From Amyelois transitella (lineage: Eukaryota > Arthropoda > Insecta > Lepidoptera > Pyralidae), in assembly GCF_032362555.1 (NCBI RefSeq), contig NC_083524.1, positions 7,116,001 to 7,180,000 on the forward strand: a stretch of 64,000 nucleotides of DNA, given 5' to 3'. Positions 1 through 12,215 of this stretch are shown here, piece after piece. How positions within the stretch are numbered: position 1 is the first letter of the stretch; each line of letters begins with the position of its first letter. The notes beneath the pieces are model-generated. The model did not search any database and was not told where the DNA came from. It worked only from the letters and a program-made list of their open reading frames with translations. The translations under genes were made by a program, and so were the position numbers.

Positions 1-966
1 AACGAATAGTGACGTAAAAACCTGCCTTGATGTCGCTAAAGATGATATACGTGCCAATTATTATCTAAATATTGAAGATACTGCAGATCGTAAAAAGTTA
101 AAAGAGAAATGTCGATAAGGAGACAGCCTACCGGAGCGTAGCGTAGTCCAAAGGCCAACAGTTAAGGGTGTAACTAAGAACACATAAAATGAGAGATACA
201 GATACATATATATTTTATCTACAGTCTTAAGATTGCGTACAATAACATTAGTACATTGTAAACCCTCTTTGTTGAGTAAGAGTTAGTATGAAATGTCAAC
301 CTAAACTAGACTTGAGTTGTCAACCCAAACATATATTCCTTCCACCCACTTACCTACCTACCTTACTACCCAAATATATATTATCTGGCCATTTAAAGGG
401 AATTTTCCCAATTTGCCTTAAATGCCCGGGCATTTACCCATCTCTAACACAAACACGGTTCTATATATAAAAATTGGATTTTATAAAAAGTTGGATGTTT
501 CTCTACTCTGTCTTACATATTTTCATATTCACTGCTATTCTTAAACGTGCGTAAGCGACATATACAAACACGCTTTATTTACATACTTTTGCCCAAATGT
601 GTCCGTACTACTAGCGATTTCGAAGGCCACTTATCTTACTCATCGACGTAAATAATATAACTGTTTGTTCACGCCGAAGGTTTTGTAGGACACATTTTTT
701 AAACAATATGAGTGTAGATTAGGAAACAAATGCGTTTGTTGAAATGTACTCGTACCTAATACGACATTAGTTGCTTTTATTTGCTTCGTGACCAATACGC
801 AATGTGTGCAATGCAGTACACGTCTCGACATTTTGTTGAGACTGGTCAAGTGCTCAGGACAGTTTCGAATTAGTTTTGAGACGGGTTAACATCGATGCAC
901 GTGGTTGGTGAGGCTTATTTCTATCACAGAATTTTGAAATAATTTAGATTACCGTGATAATACCGT
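1..966. other. No gene seen (AT-rich, upstream intron or flank)
   Basis: Only short spurious ORFs. No repeat family that I recognise. Confidence 0.5.
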
Positions 967-1228
967 GTGCCGTGTGGTTCCCGGCACCAATAGAAAAAAG
1001 AATAGGACCACTCCATCTCTCTCCCATGGATGTCGTAAAAGGCGACTAAGGGGTACGCTTATAAACTTGGGATTCTTCTTTTAGGCGATGGGCTAGCAAC
1101 CTTTCCCTATTTGAATCTCAATTCTATCTTAAAGCCAAATAGCTGAACGTGGCCTATCAGTCTTTAAAAGACTGTTGGCTCTGTCTACCCCGCAATGGAT
1201 ATAGACGTGATTATATGTATGTATGTAC
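967..1228 (+). repeat. SINE-like repeat family A, full copy
   Basis: Reference copy of an approximately 260-bp repeat. Orientation used here: it starts GTGCCGTGTGGTTCCCGGCA. It carries the internal words TTTGAATCTCAATTCTAT and GAACGTGGCC, then AGTCTT(n)AAGACTGTTGGCTC, which is a small hairpin, then CCCGCAAGGGATATAGACGT. It ends in (TATG)n. No coding potential. The 11-bp target duplication of the copy at 59034 shows target-primed integration, so it behaves as a SINE with a tetranucleotide tail. Confidence 0.85.
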
Positions 1229-1569
1229 CGTGATAACTATACAACATATTGCACTACTAAATATGATCAAGTCGTATCGTCAGTCACCGTGATTATAAAT
1301 AAATACTAGATTATTACGTCACATACTTTCTTCCGATTGCTACGATCCGTGTAGATTGAAGATTCTTTCTTTGCTTCATCAGCTCTCATCATCTTATTAT
1401 CTCCATGCAAGCATCATCGGCCCAGAGCACCGAGTCATGATCATGACATGTCTTTTCGATTTGATTCTAACATTTCCATTTACACTCACTTAGAATATTT
1501 ACTTAGGTGTTGTAAAATGCGAAAATCATGGTTCTAGGCTCATCTCGGATTTCTTACCAGAAATATGAG

Positions 1570-1799
1570 GTGCCGTGTGGTTTCCAGCACTTTAGAATAG
1601 AACCATTCCATATCATTCCCACGAATGTCGTGAAAGGTAACTAAGTGGCTTATGAACGGTATTCCTCTTGAAGGCGATGGGTTAGCAACCTGTCACTATT
1701 TGAATCTCAATTCTATTATAAAGCCATACAGCTGAACGTGGCCTTTTAGTCTTTTTAGGACTGTTGGCTCTGTCTACCGAGGGATATAGATGTATGTAA
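1570..1799 (+). repeat. SINE-like repeat family A, diverged copy
   Basis: Starts GTGCCGTGTGGTTTCC and ends TAGATGTATGTA. Several small deletions relative to the copy at 967. Confidence 0.8.
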
Positions 1800-2421
1800 G
1801 ATGAGGTGAGGACGCAAACGGGACTTACGCCAGGGCGGTGAAGATATTGATGAAAAGTGGGTAAAATAACGTAACCTAGTTCAGAACTCTCATAAAAATT
1901 GAACTGTCATCCTTCGGCCGGAATGACTGAAGTTAACAATAAATACTTAATAACCTTTGATATTTAGTCGTCCGTTCAGTTCCATATCGATTGTCGCAAT
2001 CTACCATGGGCTGGACTTAAAAATTGGGGTGAATAATATTATAACTGACCTAATATCGAAAGGCTGGTGGGAAGGTAGCTCTTTGATATATTAAAAAAAA
2101 AATATGGCGAATCAATACATAAGTTGTCTTAATCAATTTAGGACATGATTTTCGGCGGTCTTATCTTTTCATGGACATCATAATATATGACACGTCTTCA
2201 TATCACTGCTAGAATTTCCAGGTAAAATAACCTATACATATGCTAATTGTCGTTCCCTGTGAGAGTATTGGACTATTAAGACTAAAAGTTACAGTAAGGA
2301 AATTGAAAAGGCTGTGAAATCTCTGGCAAATATTATTATTTGTGTTGCACCATTAAAAATTTTCATATTATGAATGTAATTACCGTAATTTTTGCCCAAG
2401 AATGCAAGGATCGTAACAAGT

Positions 2422-2675
2422 GTGCCGTGTGGTTCCCGACACTTTAGAATTCGACTACTCCATATCTTTGCAATTGATGTCGTAGAAGGCGATTAAGGGT
2501 AAGGCTAATAAAATTAAGACGATGGACTAGCAACCTGTCTGTCTCTATTTGAATCTCAATTCCTATTCAATCTTTAAGCCTTATAGGCGCGTTCAGCTTT
2601 CACATTTTTTCAAGACTATTAGCTGCGTCTTCCCCGCAAGGGATAGAGACGTGATTACATTACATACGTATGTAT
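2422..2675 (+). repeat. SINE-like repeat family A copy
   Basis: Head GTGCCGTGTGGTTCCCGACA; tail ACATACGTATGTA. The middle is diverged. Confidence 0.8.
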
Positions 2676-3565
2676 TTTTTTTCGTGCAGGCTATAGTGCG
2701 CTTAATAAAATCTTGTCATCATGATACTGATATTAATTTCACATATCATTTTAACACAACACAAGAATCCATCAAATCGCTTTGTCGCTACGATTGTACT
2801 AACAGTTTGATTGCTAGGCGACACTATGCGTGCACTTGAGTTCTTGAATGTACTTTATACACAAAAAATGGCGTGCCTACATGATGTCACGTCACTTCAG
2901 AACGTTGGGTTTCGTACGGTAATGTAGGTTCCATTATCAATACAATTCGATATATAGAATTGTATGACCTTTTACATGTACTTTCGATCCATATTTTTCA
3001 CGGTTTAACTATAAAATATCTTTTTAGACTGCGGAATCTGAAAATGCAAATGTGGAAAGAGAAATTTAAAAAAACGAACCCCGGGGCCCGAATCATGGTG
3101 GTACAACTGGAAACACGTAGAGATGTGTACGAGTAAAACCGCGAAAAAGGACATTATTTGCGCATATAGTAAAAAAAAATTAACTTATCCTTTTATTGTA
3201 GTCATAGGCATCTTAACTAGGGTGGATGAATCCGGGAATATGTTAGGAGAATACCTAATGATGTTAGGAGAATAATGATGATATGAGAATTGCGACGTTT
3301 ATTCTTACGACTGCCAAAAAGGAGAGTTATTTGTTAAGACAGAACTGTTTGTAGAAATCACGAGCCTACATCTATGGACAGAAGTTAAATTAAATGACCA
3401 TTATGATCCCCCTTAAAAAAATAAAGGTGGTTCTCAGTTTGACCTGTTTACATGTAGGTATGCATGTTTGTCCACTGAACCGATTTTGATGCGGTTTTCG
3501 GGAAAATGGTGTTTCTTTTTTTTTTACAAAAAATGTTTTCATTAACAATCTACATTTGTCAACAG
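2676..3565. other. Intron sequence, no gene seen
   Basis: Upstream intron of the tetraspan gene. It holds a weak transposon-tail-like stretch around 3415-3520 (words such as accgattttgatgcggtttt) but nothing with clear ends. Confidence 0.4.
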
Positions 3566-3676
3566 TGGTGAACCCGAATTACGAGCAGGGCTACTTCGGA
3601 CCATGGAACATGTGCAAGAAGATGTCTTACAACCGGGAGAAATGCGGCGCAGACGTCTCCAAGTTCAGGCCGTCGG
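3566..3676 (+). CDS. Tetraspan (claudin/PMP22/TARP-like) protein, exon for extracellular loop 1
   Basis: First exon of the host gene visible here. It encodes VNPNYEQGYFGPWNMCKK and onward, including GPW-x2-C-x9-C, which matches the W-GLW-C-C signature of the first extracellular loop in claudin/PMP22/TARP tetraspans. It begins after a pyrimidine-rich stretch ending tcaacag and ends at g|gtgagt, leaving one base that completes a GAG codon with the next exon. The start codon and first membrane helix must lie upstream, outside the window. Members of this superfamily are plasma-membrane proteins of septate junctions or channel auxiliary subunits. Which subfamily this is cannot be decided from the sequence alone. 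The following intron is about 19 kb and repeat-filled. Exon boundaries are seen; the superfamily call rests on the loop signature plus the four-helix layout. Confidence 0.85.
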
Positions 3677-4350
3677 GTGAGTAGAAAGTGGAAAGCTATT
3701 TTATAGAGGCAGGTTCATGTGAGACATTTGTAGTGGCGTGGTGACTTTTTTATTTGGCAGAACTTTAAACTAAGGTAATAATTAGTAGCAAAAAGAAAGT
3801 ATTTAGTAAAAATAGAGGAATAAGAAAGGAACAGTGTTGCCAGGTGTCAGAAAAGTCCGGCTTTTTGGTTGCCTGTCCGGCTAAAATTTAAAGCTTCTGG
3901 TCCGGCTTTTTATATTGTGGATCGAAACATTAAAAACAAACCTATAGATATACCTTTTCTCGTATATTCTTATTAACTTTACTTTCTTATATCTACTATT
4001 ACAGATAATCTAATGCGATAGTGTATAATCAATTATAACATATTATACTTAATGCTGCCCTTGTGAATTCACTCAAACTGCAATTGAACAAATCTGACTG
4101 GCTGACTTAGCCAAGAGGTATACGGCTAATAGTGTATAAATTATACTATGCCATTAATCTAATATGTCTTACGCATTTGATTGATGACGAGAGAACTACA
4201 TCGGTTCGTGAAGTAGGTCCTAACGACCATTAACTTCCTACCGTTCATATCTGCCCACTGCCACTTCATTGAATTTCGTTTATATATTAATTAATTGCTG
4301 TATCAACAAACATTTAATCCTATAATACAGGTATATTTTTTTAATATTAT
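3677..4350. other. Intron sequence, no gene seen
   Basis: Start of the 19-kb intron. AT-rich, no recognisable element. Confidence 0.45.
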
Positions 4351-4609
4351 GCCGTGTGGTTCCCGGCACCACTACAAAAAAGAATAGGACCAGGCCATGT
4401 CTTTCCCATGGATGTCGTAAAAGGCCACTAAGGGATAGGCTTACAAACTTGTGATTCTTTTTAGGCGATGGGCTAGCAACCTGTCACTATTTGAATCTCA
4501 AGTCTATCATTAAGCCCAAAAGCTGAACGTGGCCATTCAGTCTTTTTAAGATTGTTGGCTCTGTCTATTCCGCAAGGGATACAGACGTGACCATATGTAT
4601 GTATGTAGG
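4351..4609 (+). repeat. SINE-like repeat family A, near-complete
   Basis: Head GCCGTGTGGTTCCCGGCACC, tail ATATGTATGTATGTA. Well conserved. Confidence 0.85.
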
Positions 4610-4699
4610 TAGGTATTAAACGCGCACGTAACGTGCCTTTATTTTATCTCGCACGTTTTTAAATCGTGTTACAATGATCCGTTGTGACTGATTTATTAA

Positions 4700-4974
4700 T
4701 CTATACTAATATTATAAAGCTGAAGAGTTTGTTTGTTTGTTTGAACGCGCTAATCTCAGGAACTACAGGTTTGAATTGAAAAATTATTTTTGCGTTAAAT
4801 AGACCATTTATCGAGGAAGGCTTTAGGCTATATTACATCACGCTGCAACTATTAGGAGCGAAGAAATAATGGAAAATGTGATAAAAACGGGGAAAATTAT
4901 TCACTCTTGAGGGCTTGATGATGGTGATGTTTAAAATAACTATTCCACGCGGACGGAGTCGCGGGCACAGCTAG
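4700..4974 (+). mobile_element. Non-autonomous Helitron (Lep1-like)
   Basis: Begins TCTATACTAATATTATAAAG after an A and ends GCGGGCACAGCTAG before a T. TC...CTAG ends with an A|T target are the Helitron rule. 275 bp, non-coding. This type is, to my knowledge, widespread in Lepidoptera. Confidence 0.8.
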
Positions 4975-5430
4975 TAGTACCTATAATGTAACGCGAAAGT
5001 GTAAAATCAGTTATAGCATTCAATTCTTTGAAACATGAAATCAATAGGCCTTACCAAAACATGAAATCTTATTTAATGATTTTTCAAAGTCACGTCATCG
5101 AATCTAGTTCCTCGTATTTTTAAATCAGTGAATATAATCTGTCAATAAAGGGTACAATTGTTCAATCCATGTTATATTGGTTGATAAGACTTTGGCATAA
5201 AAGTATCGTGTTGTGTAAGACATTTTTAAAGAAAACATTATAATTTCTTGATACAAACCAGACGTTAAATATTAAGCTCAAGGGCTTTTCTTGTTTTTGA
5301 TGTTCGACAGATAAACCGGACTATATGAATTTTCTTTCGTTACTCTTAGTTTCGTATATTTGATATGCTGTTAGACTTTGTGTCGTAATAAGCTTTTACC
5401 CAGAGCAGCAGCCTTTTTTTGCATAACTCC
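4975..5430. other. Intron sequence, no gene seen
   Basis: AT-rich, featureless by eye. Confidence 0.4.
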
Positions 5431-5660
5431 ACGGGAACTGTGGCGCAGCGGTAGTGCGCTTGTCTGTGACACCGGAGGTCCCGGGTTCCAATCCCGGCCA
5501 GGGCATGATGAGAAAAGAACTTTTGCTGATTGGCCTGGGTCTCAGACGTTCATATATATAAGTTTTTATTATAAAATATATAGTATCGTTGAGTTAGTAT
5601 CTCGTAACACAAGTCTTGAACTTACTTCGAGGCTAACTCAATCAGTGTAATTTGTCCATA
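5431..5660 (+). repeat. tRNA-derived SINE, copy 1
   Basis: tRNA-like head with A-box-like TGGCGCAGCGGTAG and B-box-like GGTTCCAATCC (one change from the consensus GGTTCGAATCC). A roughly 150-bp unrelated body follows, containing TTGAGTTAGTATCTCGTAAC and GGCTAACTCAATC, and ending near GTAATTTGTCC. Not a tRNA gene: the acceptor stem does not pair and the body recurs in other copies. Confidence 0.85.
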
Positions 5661-5739
5661 CTAGTTTTTACCGGGATGAAAAGTCAGTAGATAACGTGTG
5701 AAGAGAAAACAAACAAACAAATAAACTTACTTTCGCATT

Positions 5740-5854
5740 TCTACACTAATATTATAAAGAGGAAAACTTTGTTTGTTTGGTTGTAATGAATAGGCTGAAA
5801 AACCTGTGGGATTTGCGACTCTTCCACGCGTACGAAGTCGCGGGCAACAGCTAG
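5740..5854 (+). mobile_element. Short non-autonomous Helitron (Lep1-like)
   Basis: Starts TCTACACTAATATTATAAAG and ends GCGGGCAACAGCTAG|T. Only 115 bp, with the middle deleted relative to the copy at 4700. Confidence 0.75.
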
Positions 5855-6457
5855 TATTATATAAGTTGGTATTATATTTTTTTAAGTTTAGTTTAAAATT
5901 TAATTTGTTAATATTCATAACAAAATTCAAGGTTGATTCATTCAATATAATGACCCAAGTGGCATATCATCATACTTACCATGATTTGTCTCAATCATTC
6001 TAATAATTAAAATACATATATTTCATATCAATATACCACCTAGAATACTAACAATTACTAATTCTCTTTGTGTCCCTGTGAACTTTAGTAACCTTTCTGT
6101 CTGTTCACCAAAAATACATTTTATCAGCAGACAGCCCCCGTCCCCACCACATTAAGTCACCACGAAATGTTACCACTGACCTATTTACGTGGTGCCCCTC
6201 CTTAGTTTTTCTGTAGCTAAGGGAAATCGACGTAACTGTTTTAATACAAGCCTACCCTGTTTAGTATCTTGATTTTATAATATAATTCTTTATTTTCCTC
6301 CGCAATAACAATACCTTTACATGTAAAACAATAGTATGACTTCTGTTACATAATTATATTGTGGTACAGGTACTGTGTTACAGGAAATTATTTTGTATAT
6401 TTTGATACATATGTAGTAATTTCACATCATTCTATGCATTCAGTCACTACTATATCT
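5855..6457. other. Intron sequence, no gene seen
   Basis: AT-rich. No element with clear ends. Confidence 0.4.
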
Positions 6458-6716
6458 ACATACATACATATAATCACGCCTATATCCCTTGCAGGGTAGA
6501 CAGAGCCAACAGTCTTAAATATACTGATGGACCACGTTCAGCTGTTTGGCTTAATGATAGAATTGAGATTCAAATAGTGACAGGTTGCTTGCCTATCGCC
6601 TAAAAGAATCCCAAGTTTATAAGCCTATCCCTCAGTCGCCTTTTACGACATCAATGAGAAAGAGATGGAGTGGTCCTATTGTTTTTTTTCTAATGGTGCC
6701 GGGAACCACACGGTAC
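6458..6716 (-). repeat. SINE-like repeat family A, full copy
   Basis: Runs from ACATACATACATATAATCAC to CCGGGAACCACACGG on the + strand, so it is reversed relative to the copy at 967. Confidence 0.85.
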
Positions 6717-7044
6717 TACCATTTTTATTTTAAGTAAACTTTAGAATTAGTTGAGCAAGCACGGCTTAATTTTTCAAACCAAGTTTGTTTAGGACCCCGT
6801 TATCAAATTCGTAGAACTAAGAACTGAAGTCATGATATGATATGACGTTATTTCCTGTTGTTTTGTTAATGATCTAATATTGAATAAAGTGGATTTTGCG
6901 GTTAAATTAAATCTGCTGTGTTAGAGTTGTACAAGGTGGGCATAAAAATACTTTTTTTTTGTCTAGATATGAAGCTTATCATTATTTATTAAAGATCTTC
7001 ATCTTAATTTCTCTTAACTCCTACTCCTTCCAAGTGACAATCTG

Positions 7045-7136
7045 ACATACATACATACATATGGTCACGTCTATATCCCTTGCGGGGTAGACAGAGCCAA
7101 CAATCTTGAAAAGATTGATAGGCCACGTTCAGTTGT
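7045..7136 (-). repeat. SINE-like repeat family A, 3' fragment
   Basis: Only the tail half, from (CATA)n to GGCCACGTTCAG. Confidence 0.8.
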
Positions 7137-7177
7137 TAATTATTATTTAACTATGTATTATTTTATTTGTAATTATA

Positions 7178-7320
7178 TTTATTTATTTATTTAAACTTCA
7201 TTGGACAAAATACAAATGTATTAATGCTAGAAGCATTATCTACCAGTTAACCATTGGGTCTGACAGAGGACTTTATGTGGGGTCAAACCTAATTAAATAT
7301 ATTTATACCTACACAAGATA
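7178..7320 (-). repeat. LINE/SINE 3' tail, family D
   Basis: On the + strand (ATTT)n, then a stretch including TCTACCAGTTAACCATTGGG and GTCTGACAG. It is the reverse of the family D copy at 9480. Looks like the 3' end of a target-primed element. Confidence 0.6.
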
Positions 7321-7832
7321 TATAATAAAATAATTATAATATACATACATAAAAACTACAATAGATAAACAATATACATAAATAAATAGTAATTTAGGTG
7401 ATTATATTGTTACTGTTATGTTCAACCTTTGTTTTGAATATAATTAAGTGCGTAATTGAATCATATTAATCTGTAAATTAATGAATCACTGAATTTAACG
7501 CGCCTTTTGTGCCATTTTTCATTAGCGAATACGATCTAACGTGTTATGTGGGCATTTCGCATGTCACGACATACTCTAATTTCATTTATATTAAGCCTGT
7601 TAAGGGTAAGTTCGGTGGGCCAAGCTATTTTGATGATTTAATTATTAAGATTTTTTTTTAGTAATTATTGCTATTTCTTTTCAATACAAACATGTTAGTA
7701 TAATTATTTTGCGAACCACTTCACGGCTTCGCACGGGTAACATTTATACATATAATATTAACCTTAATCTTGAATTAAAGTATACATTAAAAAAAATGCA
7801 TCAATATCCGTCGTGAAGTCTTAAAGATCTAA

Positions 7833-8012
7833 ACATACATACATACATACAGAGGGACAGACGCGGGAAGCTACTTTGCTTTATACTATGTAGTGATAGT
7901 GATAATGTAGACCTTCAGCTGTATGGTGGAATTGAGATTAAAATAGTGACAGGTTGTTAGCCCATCGTCTACAAGAAGAATCCCAAGTTAAAAAAGCCTT
8001 TCCTTTAGTCTT
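7833..8012 (-). repeat. SINE-like repeat family A, diverged copy
   Basis: (CATA)n tail, degraded middle, then ATTGAGATTAAAATAGTGAC and AGCCCATCG. Confidence 0.7.
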
Positions 8013-8590
8013 ATTATTTCTCTTCACAGCAGATAATAACCATTATAGCGCCTAGTCTCCATATCCATAATGGAATTAGTATGTCTCATTCCTAAAATGT
8101 ACCAAAACCTTAATTGTTAATGTTACCGCGCCTTACCTTACTAATATGATACTATGATTTGATATACCTTCGTTACCTAAACTTATCTTTCCTTTCAACA
8201 GTGATGTCATTTGAAGCCTGTAAATTTTGTATTGAAGCTGTAATCAGCAATTTACTGTTATATTTATACATTTATTATGTTTATTCAACTTTTTGTGGCG
8301 TGCAATATTGTTATCTCGTTTCGTAACTTATGGTAAATAATAACTACATCTAGAATCCCAATTTAATATATTTATATTAAGTCAATTGATTGACTAACAA
8401 AAAATAATAAAGACCATGTTATAAATCAAATTTAATTAGATTTAGACGATTTTAGAAAACGAGTGTAGTCATTCCTTCCTCATAGCTCATGCGCAAAAGA
8501 TCTAAATGTCCCCTGGTCGTAAAATGTCTCTTTCGCAGGACGTCTCTCGCAAAATGTCTCGCAAAATATAAGAATTAGTAACCAAAATAA
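8013..8590. other. Intron sequence, no gene seen
   Basis: AT-rich, no recognisable element. Confidence 0.4.
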
Positions 8591-8774
8591 TCACTACATA
8601 GTATAAAACAAAGTCGCTATTTTAGTCTGTTTGTCTGTATGCTTAAATCTTTAAAATTACGCAACGGATTTTGATGCGGTTTTTTGTAACAGGTAGAGTG
8701 ATTCAAGAGGAAGGTTTTTATGTATAATAACATTAATAATTTTGCACCCGTGCGAAGCCGGGGCGGGACGCTAG
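8591..8774 (+). mobile_element. Non-autonomous Helitron, second family, 184 bp
   Basis: Starts TCACTACATAGTATAAAAC after an A and ends GCGGGACGCTAG before a T. Same length as, and nearly identical to, the copy at 10447-10630, so both are young. Confidence 0.85.
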
Positions 8775-9159
8775 TTTATTACTATAATTAAGGAGTAATT
8801 ATGGTTCCAAAATTTTTTTTATGATCAATGATTATTAGTTTTTTAGTATTGGTCGTCTGCATAACAGGAAGACCTTTAACCACGTTCCAGAAGTTGGAGA
8901 CAGGATTAAGTAATTACTAATTCCATTATGATACAAGCTTAACACGTAAACTTTCCCTTAACCGGCCGGTCTCATTAAGCCCGCGTTGACCGCCACTTTC
9001 AGTACGACACAGCCAGTTGATAACTAAACGTGTTAAGTAATTACATCACTATTTACTTAAGTAAACTGTGGAATGTTGGATCCTTAATTGCCATTGGTAC
9101 GTATCATTAGTTGTTATTGTTGAAAACAAGAAGCTTGAAGAAACTAGAGTTATATGTTT
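8775..9159. other. Intron sequence, no gene seen
   Basis: No coding or repeat signal that I can name. Confidence 0.4.
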
Positions 9160-9320
9160 TTTTATCTTGCTCTGCGCCAACGCCAATCTCCTGTTTGGTT
9201 TTCTTCCACCCAAAGGTTGACTGGAAGAGATTGCATTAGCGATAAGTCCGCCTTTGTACCATCTCTATCTGTTTTGTATGTTATACTCTTATGGTGCAAT
9301 AAATAGTTTTATCAATCTAT
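9160..9320 (+). repeat. LINE/SINE 3' tail, family D
   Basis: Contains AAAGGTTGACTGGAAGAGAT, AAGTCCGCCTTTGTACC and GTGCAATAAATAG, the conserved 3' end of a lepidopteran retroelement with a polyadenylation-like AATAAA. Confidence 0.65.
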
Positions 9321-9479
9321 ATATTTGTAATCTCAGATAAACAGGTCTTCAACACCTATAAGCCTTTTTACTAATTTAGGTAATCGCTGCACCTTTTTAT
9401 TTGTTTATTTATTGCAGTTTTTATGTATGTTTATTATAATTATTTATTTTGTATTTTGTGTAGGTATAAAAATATTTAT

Positions 9480-9605
9480 TTAATTCGACCCCACTTAAAG
9501 CTCTTTGTCAGACCCAATTGTTGACTGGTAGATAATGCTTCTAGCATCAAGCCCGCCAATTGTGCTATAACATTTGTATTTAGTACAATTACGTTTAAAA
9601 AATAC
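9480..9605 (+). repeat. LINE/SINE 3' tail, family D
   Basis: Contains CCACTTAAAGCTC, TCAGACCCAATTGTTGACTG and ATCAAGCCCGCC. Related to the copy at 9160. Confidence 0.6.
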
Positions 9606-9845
9606 ACAAAATAATTAGAAAATTTTCCGTTAATAGATTCAGTCTTGTTCAGTGCCCTTTTTTACGTCATCCACGTTACTGTATTTAATTTTGATAGTGG
9701 TCAAGTGTCGAATTTTATGGAACTAAATTAACATCTAGAGATTAAAACTGAAGACACTGCATATCGGACAATATGGGAATAAAAATTTATCCCCGAAGCA
9801 CATTGGCGTAGGGTGCAACTGGGAACGCTTCTTAAATTAATGTTC

Positions 9846-10072
9846 ATACATACATTAATCAAGTCTATATCCTTTGCGGGGTACGCAAGGGATATAGACG
9901 TGACGATGACCACGGTCAGCTGTTTGGCTTAATGATAGAATTGAGATTTAAATAGTGACAGGCTAGCCCATCACCTAAAAGAAGAATCCCTTAGTCACTT
10001 TTTACGACATCAATGTGAAAGAGATGGAGTGGTTCTATATTTTTCCTATTGGTGCGGGAAACCACACGGCAC
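9846..10072 (-). repeat. SINE-like repeat family A copy
   Basis: From (CATA)n through GAAACCACACGGCAC on the + strand, with a rearranged stretch near the tail (GGGGTACGCAAGGGATATAG). Confidence 0.8.
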
Positions 10073-10255
10073 CGGCATAAACTAATTTTACTGTAAAAAA
10101 TAAATTGTGTTCATAAGAACTTGATCTTATTAAATCTCATGCCGCTCCACTTATCCTGACATCCACTTAGACATCAGTTTCAAGATACCTTAACGCTTCT
10201 ACTTAGTTCACTCGCCATATTTTTTATAATATTTAGGTTCCCTTATTATAGGAAA

Positions 10256-10648
10256 TTAGAGGCCGCCCGTGACTTCGTCTGCATGGAAATCATATCTATC
10301 CCGCGGGAACTCCGGGTTAAAAAGTAGCCTTTATGTTATTTACTATGACTACATACCAAATTTCATCGTTATCGGTTCAGTAGCTTTTGCGTGAAAGAGT
10401 AACAAATATCCATACTGACATCCGGACATACTCACAAACTGTCGCATCACTACATAGTATAAAACAAAGTCGCTATTTTAGTCTGTTTGTCTGTATTCTT
10501 AAATCTTTAAAATTACGCAACGGATTTTGATGCGGTTTTTTGTAACAGGTAGAGTGATTCAAGAGGAAGGTTTTTATGTATAATAACATTTATAATTTTG
10601 CACCCGTGCGAAGCCGGGGCGGGTCGCTAGTTTATAATATTAGTAGGA
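10256..10648 (-). mobile_element. Non-autonomous Helitron (third family) carrying a nested Helitron
   Basis: Without its insert (10447-10630) this is 209 bp, exactly the length of the intact relative at 16131-16339. On the minus strand it begins TCCTACTAATATTATAAA and ends GGGCGGCCTCTAA, a one-base decay of CTAG. Comparison with the empty site at 16131 proves the nesting. Confidence 0.85.
10447..10630 (+). mobile_element. Nested non-autonomous Helitron, 184 bp
   Basis: TCACTACATAGTATAAAAC...GGGTCGCTAG inserted between A and T of the older Helitron at 10256-10648. Second copy of the element at 8591-8774. Confidence 0.88.
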
Positions 10649-10933
10649 TTTATCACTTGACAAAAGTTCGGAATTGAGATACTTATTAACATTCAGATTT
10701 TTCGCCGATTCAAAATGTTGTAATTAATCATAATACTTTTACTTCATTCAACTTTCTTTACTATTAATTTTATTTCTTAAGTACAGTTGACTTGACATTC
10801 ACATCCTTAATTGACAAGATGCAGGTCTCTAGGCCGCTAAGAAATTCTTGAAAGACAGGTTGCATTACCTCTGCTTAGTATCATAGTCGTTAAGCTTACG
10901 AGTATTTTGAAAAATCTAGTTCGGTTTCACTTT

Positions 10934-11216
10934 TTACATACATACATAATTAATTTTTTTACCCCTTGTGGGGTAGTCCGAACCGAGTAGGTAGTAGGTT
11001 GGATAGGATCACTCTATATAATCTCCCTTAAATGTAGTAAAAGGCGACTAAGAGAAAGGTTAATGAAATTTAATAATAAAGGCTTGTAGGCGATGTACTA
11101 GCAAGCTCACTATCTGAATCTCAATTCCATCGTCAAACCATCCAGCTGAACGTGGCCTTTCAGTCTTATCGAGACTTTGTCGACCCCGCAAGGGATATAG
11201 GTGTGACTACATGTAT
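10934..11216 (+). repeat. SINE-like repeat family A, mosaic copy
   Basis: A short reversed piece (CATA)n...CCTTGTGGGGTAG at the left is followed by a degraded forward copy ending CCGCAAGGGATATAGGTGTG. Confidence 0.65.
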
Positions 11217-11318
11217 GAATACCAGGTATATCCTTAAAACGCATAGGTAGCCGGAAAAAATAACACTTAGACTGTGTATGGATAAATACGATGATTTATG
11301 TGTATATATAACGTATGT

Positions 11319-11413
11319 ACATACATACATATAGTCACCTCTATGTTCCTTGCGGGGTAGACAGAGCCAACAGTCAACTAAGTACACTAAAGTGCCGTGT
11401 AACTACACGGCAC
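11319..11413 (-). repeat. SINE-like repeat family A, internally deleted copy
   Basis: Both ends are present ((CATA)n with GGGGTAGACAGAGCC, and TACACGGCAC) but the middle is missing, leaving about 95 bp. Confidence 0.75.
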
Positions 11414-11992
11414 ACAAATATTTAATATTTGTTTCTGCAGGTACACAAGAGGTACCAAATCTACATATATAATTTACTTACCTACATATGCTAACTAAGT
11501 ACACCCGCGGTCCTGACGTCAGGATGGCGGGTGTGCCTATTTTATTAAAAAAAAAAAAATTACATAGAAGGAGGTACACAGATTTTTGGGATAGGTACAC
11601 TGAGGTACTACACATCAAGTACGTTTTTAATCCACAACAGATATTTAAATCCGTGAGGTACACCCGCGATTCTGACACACATCACTAAAAATCAAAGAAT
11701 ACGTGCGATTTTGAAAGTGGCCGCAACAGTGGGAAGACACTCGTTAATTACATACAATAGGCAACTACACACAGTATTGTTTTGTTCTGTGGCCATGTTC
11801 AACGCATTTACTACGTATAAATTGTATATATTATCTTTGTTTTACTTGAGATTCTAGATGCAGTCTCAGTGTTCCATTCCAGAAACATACATTACCTACT
11901 CACGATAAAATCTCATTATACCCCAAATATCCGAACTCTGCCTGTTCTGTTTTTGGGAGTCACAATTGGGCTAAAGAAAAATGTAGAATAAA
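11414..11992. other. Intron sequence, no gene seen
   Basis: Contains several similar words (GTACACCCGCG and AGGTACAC around 11500-11665) and a 12-bp A run, but no clear element or gene. Confidence 0.4.
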
Positions 11993-12215
11993 ATATATTA
12001 ATTTTCAAAATTGGATACAAGGTATCACTTCTTGACGTCACATCACTTTAATTATAACTACTACCGCTTCCAAAGCGCATGTGTAGAAGAAGCGGCGGAA
12101 CAAACTACACTGAAGCATTTTCACCGGACGTCAATTTTCAAATATAAATCTCTTAAATCTAAATCGTGGACGAATGTACATTGCCTAAATTAAAAAACAT
12201 GAATAAATGTAAAAC
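11993..12215 (-). repeat. 3' end of CR1/Jockey-like LINE (same family as 60649)
   Basis: Matches, in reverse orientation, the 3' UTR of the LINE at 60649-62613: TTTTCAAAATTGGATACAAG, GACGTCACATCACTT, GAAGAAGCGGCGGAACAAAC. A 5'-truncated insertion of about 220 bp. Confidence 0.8.
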